Source of the DNA: Planctomycetota bacterium
GTDB taxonomy: Bacteria > Planctomycetota > UBA1135 > UBA2386
Assembly (NCBI GenBank): GCA_002684655.1
Contig: NYVR01000030.1
Location: 1-64,000 of the forward strand
Direction: 5' to 3'
Length of the DNA stretch: 64,000 nucleotides
Below the pieces are notes generated by a model that was given only the letters and a program-made list of their open reading frames with translations, made no database searches and had not been told where the DNA came from. The translations under genes and the position numbers were made by a program. Shown here in pieces: positions 25,579-35,851 of the stretch (positions are counted from its first letter, which is position 1; each line of letters opens with the position of its first letter).

Positions 25579-26841
25579 CTAGGCCTCTGCCGGTCGTTGA
25601 TTCGGGAACCGAATGGCGTGCCGGAACACGTAGTTCACGATCGGGATGCCGAGGATCAGACCCCACACGCCGAAGAGCTTGCCCGCGATGGTCAGCACGA
25701 TGAGCACCAACACCGGGTTCATGTGCATGTGGTGGCCGTAGATCTGCGGGTTCAGGACGTAGGTCTCAACGAGGTGCACGACGACGATCATGATGATCAC
25801 GATCAGCATCGCAGAGACGCCGCCGCCCTGCAGTGCGAGCAGCGCGATCGGCGTCGAGCTGATGAAGGTGCCAGCGACTGGGATGAAGCTGCAGAAGAAC
25901 ACGATGGTGGACAGCACCAGCAGGTTCGGCAGCCCCATGACCCAGATGCAGGCCGCTGTCAGCACCGTGTTGCAGATCGCGATGAACAGCTGCGCCTCCA
26001 GCGCGCGGCCCAGCACGCGTCCGAAGCCAGAGATGTTGTCGGCGACTTCGTCGTAGATGAACCCGATCTTGGTGTTCGCGAGCCCTTTCACGCCGCGCTT
26101 GATCTTGCGTAGGTCCAAAACGATCAGGAACGAGAACAGCAGCGACAACAGGAACGAGGACACGATCGACAGGACCGATTGGCCGATCTCGAGCGGGTTC
26201 TCGGCCAGTGACTTGCCGATGTTGGCGACTAGGTCGCGAATGAGGTGCAGGTTCGGCAGCTGAGGAGCTGCCTTGCCATCGTCGCTCGGCGCGCCCGTAG
26301 GCTCGTCCTCCGCCGTCGGCTCGGGGGCCTCGCTGACGAGATCTGGATCGCTGTCGCCCTTGTCTTTCGAGCCCGCGTCGGCGGCGTCCAGCGTCGACGC
26401 CCCGGAGGCGCTGGCGCCGGCTCCCTCGAGCGCGCGCTTCTGCTCGGCGAGAGAGGTGTAAACGGACGGATACTCCGATAGGAACGAGTTGAGTTGCTTG
26501 TCCGCGTCCGCGATGTAGGTGTCTTTGTTGTTCAGGAACTGCTTGGCTTGGTCCTGGACCTGCGGCAGCAGCGTGAAGCCGGTCGCGAGCAGCGTGCCGA
26601 GGAACACGAGCCCGACGATGACTACGCGTAATGCGCGGTTCTTGATCCGCTGGCCCATTCCTTCGACGCCGTGCGCCTGGATGTAGGCGAACACGAACGT
26701 CAGGAACACCAAGAGCAGGAACGGCCGCAAAATGTACAGGACCGCGATCAGCAGAGCCCAGACGAAGGTGCGCGTCGCCAGGGAGAAGATGCGGTCCCAA
26801 GGCGCCTGTTCGGTCTTTTCGTTGATCTCCTCGTTCGTCAT
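25579..26841 (-). CDS. AI-2E/PerM family transporter
   Basis: 420 residues, with about eight membrane helices. N-terminal pair (FVWALLIAVLYILRPFLLLVFLTFVFAY split across residues 26-53), a third helix, then a large soluble region at about 115-235, then the conserved C-terminal bundle with GFGRVLGRALEAQ, FIPVAGTFISSTPIALLAL and PQIYGHHMHMNPVLVLIVL typical of the family. The soluble region contains an acidic, Ser/Asp/Glu/Pro-rich insert of about 55 residues not usual in the family. Relatives include AI-2 exporters and Na+/H+ antiporters, so the substrate is open. ATG at 26841 starts the protein just before the first helix. Confidence 0.85.
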   Translation of the reverse strand: MTNEEINEKTEQAPWDRIFSLATRTFVWALLIAVLYILRPFLLLVFLTFVFAYIQAHGVEGMGQRIKNRALRVVIVGLVFLGTLLATGFTLLPQVQDQAKQFLNNKDTYIADADKQLNSFLSEYPSVYTSLAEQKRALEGAGASASGASTLDAADAGSKDKGDSDPDLVSEAPEPTAEDEPTGAPSDDGKAAPQLPNLHLIRDLVANIGKSLAENPLEIGQSVLSIVSSFLLSLLFSFLIVLDLRKIKRGVKGLANTKIGFIYDEVADNISGFGRVLGRALEAQLFIAICNTVLTAACIWVMGLPNLLVLSTIVFFCSFIPVAGTFISSTPIALLALQGGGVSAMLIVIIMIVVVHLVETYVLNPQIYGHHMHMNPVLVLIVLTIAGKLFGVWGLILGIPIVNYVFRHAIRFPNQRPAEA

Positions 26842-26860
26842 CGGCGGTGCGACAGTACGT

Positions 26861-26925
26861 CCGGCTGTCGAGCGTGCAAAGCGCAAACGCTCGACGGCCG
26901 GAATGCCCGCCCTCTCAGGCGGGGC
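26861..26925. other. Two tandem stem-loops between divergent genes
   Basis: CCGGCTGTCGAGCGT (26861-26875) pairs with ACGCTCGACGGCCGG (26887-26901) over all 15 positions if one G-T wobble is allowed, with an 11-base loop. A second hairpin follows at about 26905-26925 (GCCCGCC, CTCTCA, GGCGGGGC). Both lie between the starts of two divergent genes, where terminators are not expected. They could be an operator, an RNA leader of the FG-GAP gene, or a small RNA terminator. Confidence 0.4.
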
Positions 26926-26963
26926 CTTGTCGTACGCCCCGCCCGAGGGGGATGATCGGCGCC

Positions 26964-29900
26964 ATGTCGCGCGCGGTGAAGCTGTTGCTGCTGGTGGCCT
27001 CCTCAGCGGCGGCCTGTACACGGGATCCGGGACCGTCGCCGCTCGTCACCCAGGCGCCGCTGCCGGCGCGGTCCGTCGTCGACGGTCCGCGCTTTGCGAA
27101 GCTGGCGCCGGGTGTGAGCGGGGTGACGTTCCGCAACGAGCTGCGCCGCGAGAACACGGTCGCGTACGTTTATATGGGGGCTGGCCTCACGGTCGGCGAC
27201 TACGACGCCGACGGGCTGCCGGACCTCTACCTCGTGTCGCAGGACGGGTCCAATAAGCTGTTTCGCCAAACAGGTCCGCTGCAGTTCATGGACGTTACGG
27301 CGAGCGCGGGTGCGGGCCTGGACGGCGGCGACGCGTGGGGCACTGCCGCGACCTTCGCGGACGTCGACGGCGACGGGGACCTCGACCTCTACGTCTGCAA
27401 CCTCGAGTCGCCGAACCTCCTGTTCGTCAACCAGGGTGACGGCACCTTTGTGGAGAAGGCGGGGATGTTCGGGTTAGGGGCGACGTTCGCGTCGACCGGG
27501 GCCGCCTTTGCAGACTACGACAACGACGGGGATCTCGACCTCTACTTGCTGACCAACCGTGTGTTTAGGTCGACCCTCCTGCAAGAGATCGTGGAGGAGA
27601 CGACACCTCCGTCTGACCTCAAAAAAGGCAAGGCGGCGCTGCTCGCGCCCGAGTTGACGTTCGAGCTCGACGGCCGGACGTTCACCGCGGGCCAACAGGA
27701 CCGGCTGTTTCGAAACGACGGCTACGCGACCTTCGTCGACGTCACCGACGAGGCAGGGCTCGCGGACCACGGCAACGGACTATCGGTCGTATGGTGGGAC
27801 TTCGACGACGACGGCTACCAAGACCTCTATGTCGCGAATGACTTTCAGTCTCCCGACATGATGTGGCGAAACCGGGGCGACGGCACGTTTCAGGACGTGA
27901 CGCGTCGCTTGCCGCATACAGCCTTCTTCGGCATGGGCTGCGACTTCGCGGACATCGACCTGGACGGCCGCATGGACCTGTGCGTCGCTGACATGTCGAG
28001 CACGTCGCACTACATGGGCAAGATGCTGATGGGGAATATGGATCAGCACCGCTGGTTCTTGATGAACAGCGACCCACAGCAGTACATGCGCAACGCGCTC
28101 TACGTGAACACCGGCACGGATCGATTCTTAGAGTGTGCCCATATGGCCGGGCTCGCGAGCACGGACTGGACCTGGACGGTGCGGTTCTGCGACCTCGACG
28201 AAGACGGCCGTCAGGACTTCTACGCCACCAACGGTATCCCGGTGTTCGCCGACAACCCTGACACTGGGGATCGGGTCGCCGCCTTGTGGAGAGAGGGGCG
28301 CTCCAACGCCGCGATCGACGTCCTTCGTAACATGCCGCGGATCGACGAGCGGAACATCGCGCGCCGCAACGTTGGCGACCTGGAGTTCGAGGACGTCGGC
28401 GCAGCTTGGGGCTTGGACGAGTCGGGCGTGACCCACGGCGCGGTCGTCGTCGACCTCGACCGCGACGGCGACTTGGACATCGTCACCAACAACCTCAACG
28501 CTGAGGCGAGCGTCTTCGAGAACCGCACAGCCGGCACGCATCGTTTGGTGGTGGAGCTCCGCGGCGTGATCAGCAACGCCTTCGGGGTCGGGGCCAAGGT
28601 CGAGGTCGACGCCGGCGGCGAGACATATGTGCGCCAGGTGTCGCTGACCCGCGGCTACATGAGCGCCGGAGAAGCCGTAGAGCACTTCGGGCTGGGCGAA
28701 GCTGTCGAGATCGACGAGGTGCGGGTCACGTGGCCAGGCGGTGCGGTGCAGCGTCTAGACGACGTGCGCATCGACCACCGCGTGGTCATCACTGAAGCGC
28801 GTGGGCTCGTCGAGACGGCGGCGCGCCCTCAGGTGCTTGGCAGCCGCAACGCCGCGCTCGCGGACTCGCCGCACGTGGAGGCCGACTTCGACGACTACGC
28901 GGTGCAGCCGCTGCTGCCGCACCGCCTGTCGCGGCTCGGCCCCGGGGCCGCCGCTGCGGACCTTGGCGGCGGCGGCGACACGGTCTGGATCGGCGGCGCC
29001 GCTGGTCAGCCAGGGACCATGTTGCAGGGCCTCTCAGGCGGGGGTGAGGGCGCCCCGATAGACGGACCATGGCAAGCAGACGGGCGCTATGAAGACATGG
29101 GCGCAGCGTTCATCGACTTCGACGCCGACGGGGACCTCGACCTCTACGTCGCTAGCGGCAGTAATGAGTGTGGCGACGACCTGTCGTTGCTTGTCGATCG
29201 TCTCTATGTCAACGATGGCCAGGGTGGCTTCGAGCGCGCGCCCGACGGCGTGCTGCCAGAGGTGCAGATCAGCTCGAGCTGCGTCGCTGCTGCAGACTAC
29301 GATCGTGACGGCGACGTCGACCTCTTCGTCGGTGGCCGTTTGCTGGCAGGGCGTTTCCCGCATGCGCCGTCGAGCACGATGCTGCGAAACGACGGCGGCC
29401 GATTCGTCGACGTGACGGACGAGGTCGCTCCTCAGTGCCGAGCGCTCGGCATGGTGTCGGGCGCTTGCTGGAGCGATCTCGACGATGATGGCTTCGTAGA
29501 TCTCGTGGTCGCTGCCCAGTGGCAGCCGGTGCGTGTGCTGGGCAACGACGGCGGCGGTCGATTTGTCGATCGCACGCGCGCGATGGGCCTCGACGACGTT
29601 CGCGGCGTTTGGAACGGAGTCATCTCTACGGACCTCGATCAGGACGGCGACTTTGACCTCGTGGTGACGAACATAGGTCTCAACACGAAGTATGCGGCGA
29701 GCCCCGACAAGCCGATGGAGATCTTCGCGCGCGACTTCGACGGTAACGGCACGATGGACGTGGTCGAGGCTAAGCGCTCCGGCGGTCTGACCCTGCCGGT
29801 CCGCGGGCTGAGCTGCAGCAGCCAAGCGATGCCGTTCGTCCGCGAGAAGTTTCCGACGTTTGACCAGTTCGCCAGGGCCACGATCGGAGACATCTACGGG

Positions 29901-30557
29901 GCGCAGCTCGACGAGTGCCTAAAGCTCTCTTGCAATGAGCTGCGGCACATGTGGCTCGAGAATGAAGGCGGCGCGTTTCGCCCGCGCGCGTTGCCGCGCA
30001 GGGCGCAGCTGTCGACGGGCTTCGGCGTGCTCGCGGTCACCGAAGGAATACACCGCACGTCGTTGCAGGTCGCGCACAACTTCTTCTCGCCTGAGCCGGA
30101 GACAGGTCGGACAGACGGCGGTTTGGGCGTCATGATGACTTACATCGGCGGCGCGTGCGTGACGGTCGAGCCGCTCGACGCTCGGTTCGGCGATCACCGC
30201 GGTCTGCTGCGCTACCGCGACCCCGAAGGCGCGGCGTGCGTCGTGCACGTGCGCAATGACGATCGGCACAGCTGCGCTACGTCGGCTGCCCCCGCCGCGT
30301 CGAGCGACCTCCTGCAGGTGCGGCTTGAAGGCGCGGTCGGCAACCCGACAGGCATCGGCGCGAAGCTAACCTGGCGTGGCGAGAGCGGCCACGTCCGCGT
30401 CCGCGAGGTCGCCGCCGGTGACGGCTATTTGACGCAGTCGACCGCGACGGTCACCTTCCCGAGCCGCGAGGGCTCGATCGAGGTACGTTGGCCCGACGGC
30501 CACGTCACGACGCACGAGTTGACCGGCGCGGCTCCGTCGGTCACGCTGCGACCGTGA
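26964..30557 (+). CDS. Large FG-GAP/VCBS lipoprotein with two ASPIC/UnbV domains
   Basis: About 1197 residues. Signal with lipobox ending SSAAAC. The protein is a near-tandem duplication: residues about 60-520 hold FG-GAP calcium motifs (VGDYDADGLPDLYLV, FADVDGDGDLDLYVC and more) ending in an ASPIC/UnbV domain at about 535-615 (GVGAKVEVDAGGETYVRQV, VRVTWPGGAVQRL). Residues about 690-1100 hold a second set of FG-GAP motifs and a second UnbV domain at about 1120-1195 (GIGAKLTWRGESGHVRVREV, IEVRWPDGHVTTHEL). It is probably outer-membrane anchored and may bind carbohydrate or protein. ATG 26952 is an alternative start. Overlaps the next gene as GTGA. Confidence 0.85.
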   Translation: MSRAVKLLLLVASSAAACTRDPGPSPLVTQAPLPARSVVDGPRFAKLAPGVSGVTFRNELRRENTVAYVYMGAGLTVGDYDADGLPDLYLVSQDGSNKLFRQTGPLQFMDVTASAGAGLDGGDAWGTAATFADVDGDGDLDLYVCNLESPNLLFVNQGDGTFVEKAGMFGLGATFASTGAAFADYDNDGDLDLYLLTNRVFRSTLLQEIVEETTPPSDLKKGKAALLAPELTFELDGRTFTAGQQDRLFRNDGYATFVDVTDEAGLADHGNGLSVVWWDFDDDGYQDLYVANDFQSPDMMWRNRGDGTFQDVTRRLPHTAFFGMGCDFADIDLDGRMDLCVADMSSTSHYMGKMLMGNMDQHRWFLMNSDPQQYMRNALYVNTGTDRFLECAHMAGLASTDWTWTVRFCDLDEDGRQDFYATNGIPVFADNPDTGDRVAALWREGRSNAAIDVLRNMPRIDERNIARRNVGDLEFEDVGAAWGLDESGVTHGAVVVDLDRDGDLDIVTNNLNAEASVFENRTAGTHRLVVELRGVISNAFGVGAKVEVDAGGETYVRQVSLTRGYMSAGEAVEHFGLGEAVEIDEVRVTWPGGAVQRLDDVRIDHRVVITEARGLVETAARPQVLGSRNAALADSPHVEADFDDYAVQPLLPHRLSRLGPGAAAADLGGGGDTVWIGGAAGQPGTMLQGLSGGGEGAPIDGPWQADGRYEDMGAAFIDFDADGDLDLYVASGSNECGDDLSLLVDRLYVNDGQGGFERAPDGVLPEVQISSSCVAAADYDRDGDVDLFVGGRLLAGRFPHAPSSTMLRNDGGRFVDVTDEVAPQCRALGMVSGACWSDLDDDGFVDLVVAAQWQPVRVLGNDGGGRFVDRTRAMGLDDVRGVWNGVISTDLDQDGDFDLVVTNIGLNTKYAASPDKPMEIFARDFDGNGTMDVVEAKRSGGLTLPVRGLSCSSQAMPFVREKFPTFDQFARATIGDIYGAQLDECLKLSCNELRHMWLENEGGAFRPRALPRRAQLSTGFGVLAVTEGIHRTSLQVAHNFFSPEPETGRTDGGLGVMMTYIGGACVTVEPLDARFGDHRGLLRYRDPEGAACVVHVRNDDRHSCATSAAPAASSDLLQVRLEGAVGNPTGIGAKLTWRGESGHVRVREVAAGDGYLTQSTATVTFPSREGSIEVRWPDGHVTTHELTGAAPSVTLRP

Positions 30558-31912
30558 AGCTCTGCGTCATCCTGGCTGTCGGCCTGCGCCCAAAGGACCT
30601 CTCCCTGGCGCCTGCATTACGGGGTCTCGGCGAAGACGGGTTCCAAGCGCCGCTCGATACCGTGTTCCCAGCGGTCACCTGCTCTGTGCAAGCGTCGTTC
30701 CTGACCGGCTTGTCGCCTTCTGGTCACGGCGCCGTCGGCAACGGCTGGTACTGGCGCGACCTAGCCCAGATTATGCTGTGGCGGCAGCCCAACCAGATCG
30801 TGCGCGGGGAGAAGCTCTATGAAGCGGCGGCCGCGCGAGGCATGACCACCGCGAAGATGTTCTGGTGGTGGAATATGTACGCGCCTGGCGTGAACTGGAG
30901 CGTCACGCCCCGGCCCGAGTACCACGCCGACGGTCTCAAGAAGCCGGGCCTCTACAGCGAGCCGCAGGACCTGCACCGTGAGCTGCAGCGAGAGCTCGGC
31001 AACTTCCCGCTGTTCGACTTCTGGGGCCCGAACGCGGGCATCAAGAGCAGCGAGTGGATCGCGTCGTCGTCGCTGTCCGTGATGCGGGAGCACGACCCGG
31101 ACCTGATGTTCGTATACCTGCCGCACCTCGACTACGACCACCAGCGTTGGGGGCCGGACGACCCGCGCAGTCATCAGGCCGTGCGAGAGCTGGATGGGCA
31201 GTGCGCGCGGCTAATCGAGGCGGCGCGTGAGCGCGACGCGCATGTCGTCGTCTTGTCAGAGTACGGCATCGAGAAGGCCGACAAGCCGGTCTTCCTCAAC
31301 CGACTCCTTCACGAGCGCGGCCTGCTCCGGGTGCAGGAGACCAGCCACGGCCAGCTGCTCGACTGCGGCGCGTCGCGCGCGTTCGTCTGCGCGGACCACC
31401 AGTGCGCGCACGTCTACGTGCGCGACGAGGCGGATCTTGAGCCAGTCCGGCAGCTGCTGCAGGCGACGCCGGGTGTCGTGCGCGTGCTAGACCGTGAGCA
31501 GCAGAAGGAGCTGCACATCGACCACGAGCGCAGCGGCGAGCTCGTCTGCGTCGCCGAGCCCGGCTGCTGGTTTGCGTATCACTACTGGCTCGACGAGGCG
31601 CGTAGGCCTGATTTCGCGACCTGCGTCGACATCCACAGGAAGCCTGGCTACGACCCGGCGGAGCTGTTTGTCGACCCGCAGATTCGCTTCCCCAAGCTGA
31701 AGGTCGCGCGCGTGCTCGCCAAGAAGCTGCTCGGCTTCCGCTACCTGATGGACGTGATCCCGACGGATTCGTCGCAGGTGATGGGGTCCCACGGTCGCAT
31801 CTACGACGAGGACGACCAAGGTCCGGTGTTCTTGTGCAGCGACCGCTCGGTGGCCCGCGACCGCGTTTCGGCCACCGACGTCAAGTCTATGTGCCTAGAA
31901 CTGCTGCGATGA
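30554..31912 (+). CDS. Alkaline phosphatase-superfamily protein (nucleotide pyrophosphatase-like)
   Basis: 452 residues from GTG overlapping the previous stop. Matches the type I phosphodiesterase/nucleotide pyrophosphatase fold: candidate nucleophile Thr in VFPAVTCSVQASFLTG, a metal-binding Asp/His in YLPHLDYDHQRWG, and a His in CADHQCAHVYV. Two sites differ from the classical family: the first-strand Asp is absent (ILAVGLRPKDL) and the usual Asp-His pair reads LSEYGIE. From memory, LSEYGI is typical of a subgroup found near ebo prenyltransferase clusters. No signal peptide, so cytosolic, unlike its coupled lipoprotein partner. Substrate unknown. Confidence 0.75.
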   Translation: MKLCVILAVGLRPKDLSLAPALRGLGEDGFQAPLDTVFPAVTCSVQASFLTGLSPSGHGAVGNGWYWRDLAQIMLWRQPNQIVRGEKLYEAAAARGMTTAKMFWWWNMYAPGVNWSVTPRPEYHADGLKKPGLYSEPQDLHRELQRELGNFPLFDFWGPNAGIKSSEWIASSSLSVMREHDPDLMFVYLPHLDYDHQRWGPDDPRSHQAVRELDGQCARLIEAARERDAHVVVLSEYGIEKADKPVFLNRLLHERGLLRVQETSHGQLLDCGASRAFVCADHQCAHVYVRDEADLEPVRQLLQATPGVVRVLDREQQKELHIDHERSGELVCVAEPGCWFAYHYWLDEARRPDFATCVDIHRKPGYDPAELFVDPQIRFPKLKVARVLAKKLLGFRYLMDVIPTDSSQVMGSHGRIYDEDDQGPVFLCSDRSVARDRVSATDVKSMCLELLR

Positions 31913-32015
31913 GCGAACGCGTGCTCGGCGAGCGATCGGCGCGGGTGACGTGGCGGGCGCCGAAGCCGACTCGGCGCGCGAGCCCGCTGGGCGTGCGGCC
32001 ATCAGGCAAACGAGA

Positions 32016-32049
32016 ACGGCCCGACGACGCAAGCGCGCCGCCGGGCCGT
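32016..32049. terminator. Terminator hairpin after groEL / convergent phosphatase gene
   Basis: ACGGCCCG (32016-32023) pairs perfectly with CGGGCCGT (32042-32049), with partial pairing inside the 18-base loop. It is located 26 bases past the groEL stop on the minus strand and can serve the convergent gene too. Confidence 0.45.
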
Positions 32050-32074
32050 CCGGGGTGTCGTGGCGGTGCGGGGA

Positions 32075-33769
<1,695 letters not shown>

Positions 33770-33813
33770 GGGTATGTATTCTCTGTGTTGGGTTGGATCG
33801 AAAGGAGCGGTCG

Positions 33814-34119
33814 TCAGTCGATGATCGCGAGGATCTCGTCTTCACCGAGGATCATCATCTCGTCGCCGTCGAGCTTGATCTCCGAGCCGGCGTAGCTCGA
33901 GAACAACACGCGGTCCTTCTTCTTGACCGAGAGCGTCCGTCGCTCGCCGTTGTCGAGCAGCTTGCCGAGACCGACGGCCATAACGACGCCTTCACGGGGC
34001 TTCTCCTTGGCGGAGTCGGGCAGGATGATGCCTCCCTTCGTCTTGTCGTCCGCCTGGACGCGCTTGACGAGCACGCGGTCGCCGAGGGGGGTCACGGTCG
34101 AGGTCTTGGTCTTGGCCAT
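33814..34119 (-). CDS. groES: Co-chaperonin GroES
   Basis: 101 residues. Mobile loop region [20 protein letters not shown] with the conserved Gly-Gly-Ile-Ile-Leu-Pro, then VGLGKLL and the C-terminal [10 protein letters not shown] typical of the family. Forms the heptameric lid of GroEL. First gene of the groES-groEL operon; a Shine-Dalgarno AAGGAA is placed 5 bases before the ATG. I see no CIRCE (HrcA) operator upstream, so heat-shock control probably differs from the HrcA type. Confidence 0.97.
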   Translation of the reverse strand: MAKTKTSTVTPLGDRVLVKRVQADDKTKGGIILPDSAKEKPREGVVMAVGLGKLLDNGERRTLSVKKKDRVLFSSYAGSEIKLDGDEMMILGEDEILAIID

Positions 34120-34124
34120 TTCAG

Positions 34125-34130
34125 TTCCTT
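34125..34130 (-). promoter_or_regulatory. Ribosome binding site of groES
   Basis: AAGGAA on the minus strand, 5 bases before the groES ATG. This is one of the clearer Shine-Dalgarno sites here; many other genes in the window have none. Confidence 0.6.
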
Positions 34131-34195
34131 CGTGGGGTTCAGTTTGAGTTTCGGGTTGGGAAAGGGAGGGACGTCGGTGTCGCCGCAGGGGCGCG

Positions 34196-34642
34196 TCAGG
34201 ACGTCGGAGGTTGGCGGCGCTGGAGACGCTCTGCGAGGCCCGGGGGGTGCTTCCACGGAGCCAGCGGACCGCCGAAGTGGGATTGGATCAGGCGCTCTAA
34301 GGATTGGCGCAGTTGGTTGAGGTCCAGCGGCTTGCGCAAAAAGGTGAAGAAGCCAGCCTGCTGGGCGGCGGCGACCTCAGAGGCGTTGGCGAGCCCGGAC
34401 ATGAGGATCGACGGCATCGGCCGCAGCGCGAGCAGCTGCTGTAGCAGCTGCGGGCCGGTCGTTTCTGGCAAGTGGAAGTCCAGCAGGCCAAAGTCGAAGC
34501 GCTGGCCGCGGGCCAGTTGAAGCGCCTCGGTCGCGAAGGCCGTCGCGTCGACTCCCCAGCCCTGGCTCTGCAGGAACTCGACGAGGCACCCTCGGAGGGA
34601 GTCGTCGTCTTCGACCAGCAGGATTCGAAAGCTCTGGGGCAT
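34196..34642 (-). CDS. Single-domain response regulator (CheY-like receiver)
   Basis: 148 residues. Receiver domain only: acidic pocket EDDD at 11-14, phosphoacceptor Asp55 in LLDFHLPETTG, Ser82 in LMSGLANASE and Lys104 in FLRKPLD. About 25 residues beyond the receiver are Pro/Arg-rich with no known output domain, so it probably acts by protein contact. No histidine kinase is adjacent. The start at 34642 removes a 14-residue upstream extension and fits the receiver N-terminus. Confidence 0.85.
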   Translation of the reverse strand: MPQSFRILLVEDDDSLRGCLVEFLQSQGWGVDATAFATEALQLARGQRFDFGLLDFHLPETTGPQLLQQLLALRPMPSILMSGLANASEVAAAQQAGFFTFLRKPLDLNQLRQSLERLIQSHFGGPLAPWKHPPGLAERLQRRQPPTS

Positions 34643-34706
34643 GGAAGGTATGCGCCGAAGGATCGCGGCGCGCCAGAGGTGCAAGGGTTGTGCCGAGCCG
34701 CCATGA

Positions 34707-34748
34707 AGACACTAAGTGTCTGCAATAAATAACGATGCGTCATGCATC
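34707..34748. promoter_or_regulatory. AT-rich promoter area with two dyad-symmetric sites
   Basis: AGACACT-A-AGTGTCT (34707-34721) is a perfect 7-base inverted repeat around one base. It is followed by the AT-rich TGCAATAAATAACG, then GATGC-GTCAT-GCATC (34734-34748). This lies 65 bases upstream of the response regulator start on the minus strand. Base composition is strikingly unlike the surroundings, fitting a promoter with operator sites. Confidence 0.45.
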
Positions 34749-34888
34749 AGGCGGCCGCGAGGTCGCTGAGGGTGTCAAAATGACGGTCCTTGGCGTGCGC
34801 CGGTCTGCCAAGATGGCGTGATCTGCGCGGCGCGAGATCGGCCTAGCCGATCCCCTCGGGGCCAACGTCCGCGCGTGATGGCAGCGCG

Positions 34889-35212
34889 TCAGTCCTCGTC
34901 GTCGTCGTCGTCGTCGTCGTCTTCATCGAGCGACTCGAACTGGTCGCCGTCGTCGAGGTCGTCGTCTGCCGGGTCGTTGCCGATGTCCTCGTCGAGGTCG
35001 TCGTCCTCGTCGTCCCAGTCGTCGTCCTCGTCGACTTCGCGCTCGCCGTCGCCGTCGTCGTCTTCGTAGGACGCGAGGACGCGGTCCCAGTCTGCCACCT
35101 CAAGGGCGCTGTTGCATACGAGGCAGGCGCTGTCGTTGTCGCGGAGGTCCTCAAGCTCTTCGACGTCGCGGTAGATCTTGCCGCAGTCACAGCATCGAAC
35201 GATCTTGCCCAT
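34889..35212 (-). CDS. Small zinc-ribbon protein with poly-acidic tail
   Basis: 107 residues. The N-terminal half contains paired cysteines, RCCDCGKIYRD and SACLVCNSAL, that fit a rubredoxin-like zinc ribbon with four ligands. The C-terminal 55 residues are almost only Asp and Glu, ending in a run of about nine Asp. The tail is encoded by a nearly pure GAC/GAT triplet repeat. Start ATG 35212 places MGKIVRCCDCG at the N-terminus. It could bind a basic partner such as rRNA-binding proteins or histone-like proteins; this is speculation. Confidence 0.7.
   Translation of the reverse strand: MGKIVRCCDCGKIYRDVEELEDLRDNDSACLVCNSALEVADWDRVLASYEDDDGDGEREVDEDDDWDDEDDDLDEDIGNDPADDDLDDGDQFESLDEDDDDDDDDED
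34896..34922. repeat. Trinucleotide repeat (GAC)n within coding sequence
   Basis: Nine consecutive TCG-phase triplets on the plus strand (GAC/CGA phase on the minus strand) encode the terminal Asp run of the zinc-ribbon protein. Such repeats are prone to length change by slippage. Confidence 0.7.
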
Positions 35213-35371
35213 GAAGAATCGGAGGTCGGGAGGAGAGGCGAGAGCCCTGGATATGGGCCTTTGCTTACCGCGTGAACGCCTCGACACAATGGCTTGGTCG
35301 GGATTCTTGGCAACTGATACGGCGCCGAGGAATCCCGAGTCTCTGTAGACATTCGCAGATACAACACGGCC

Positions 35372-35770
35372 ATGTCGAAGTCCATTTGGTCGATCCTCGC
35401 CATCGGCGCATCAGGCATGATCCTGTTGTCGCTGATGATGCAGCAGTACGTCGGCGGACTGTCCGAGCGCGACCGCTCACCTTACGCGGCGGCCATCGAG
35501 ACCCGGATGGGCTCGAAGCTGATCGGCAGCGTGCGCGTGCAGAAGCACTACTCTGGCGACGCGGCCGACGAGTTTTCGTTCAGCGTTACGGCGACCGTGG
35601 TCGCTGGGGTCGACAAGCGAAAGCTCGCCGAGGCAGCCGGCAGAGACCTCTGGTTAGGCTCGATGCGCGCGGGCGAGCGCCCGACGGGCGTCGAGGTGAT
35701 TGTTTACGAAGAGGGTGAGGACGCCTCCAGCGAAGCGTTTCGGGTTTCGTCGCCTAGCAAACAGCGCTAG
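35372..35770 (+). CDS. Small membrane-anchored protein of unknown function
   Basis: 132 residues. One N-terminal membrane helix (SILAIGASGMILLSLMM, about 5-22), then a soluble periplasmic domain of about 100 residues with two beta-strand-rich stretches (FSFSVTATVVAGV, GVEVIVYEEGED). No family recognised. Divergent from the zinc-ribbon gene, with 159 bases between the starts and 81 bases to the next gene. Confidence 0.65.
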   Translation: MSKSIWSILAIGASGMILLSLMMQQYVGGLSERDRSPYAAAIETRMGSKLIGSVRVQKHYSGDAADEFSFSVTATVVAGVDKRKLAEAAGRDLWLGSMRAGERPTGVEVIVYEEGEDASSEAFRVSSPSKQR

Positions 35771-35851
35771 CCAGCGCGCGAAGCATCCGTGCTAGCGCTG
35801 CTTCCGGTCGCAGAAAAGCTGGGGGTCACGCGTGCTCGATAATCGGCGGGT

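Noticed and set aside
34896-35060. TCG-rich repeats as a CRISPR-like array
   Set aside because: They are simple triplet repeats coding for Asp/Glu with no spacer structure.
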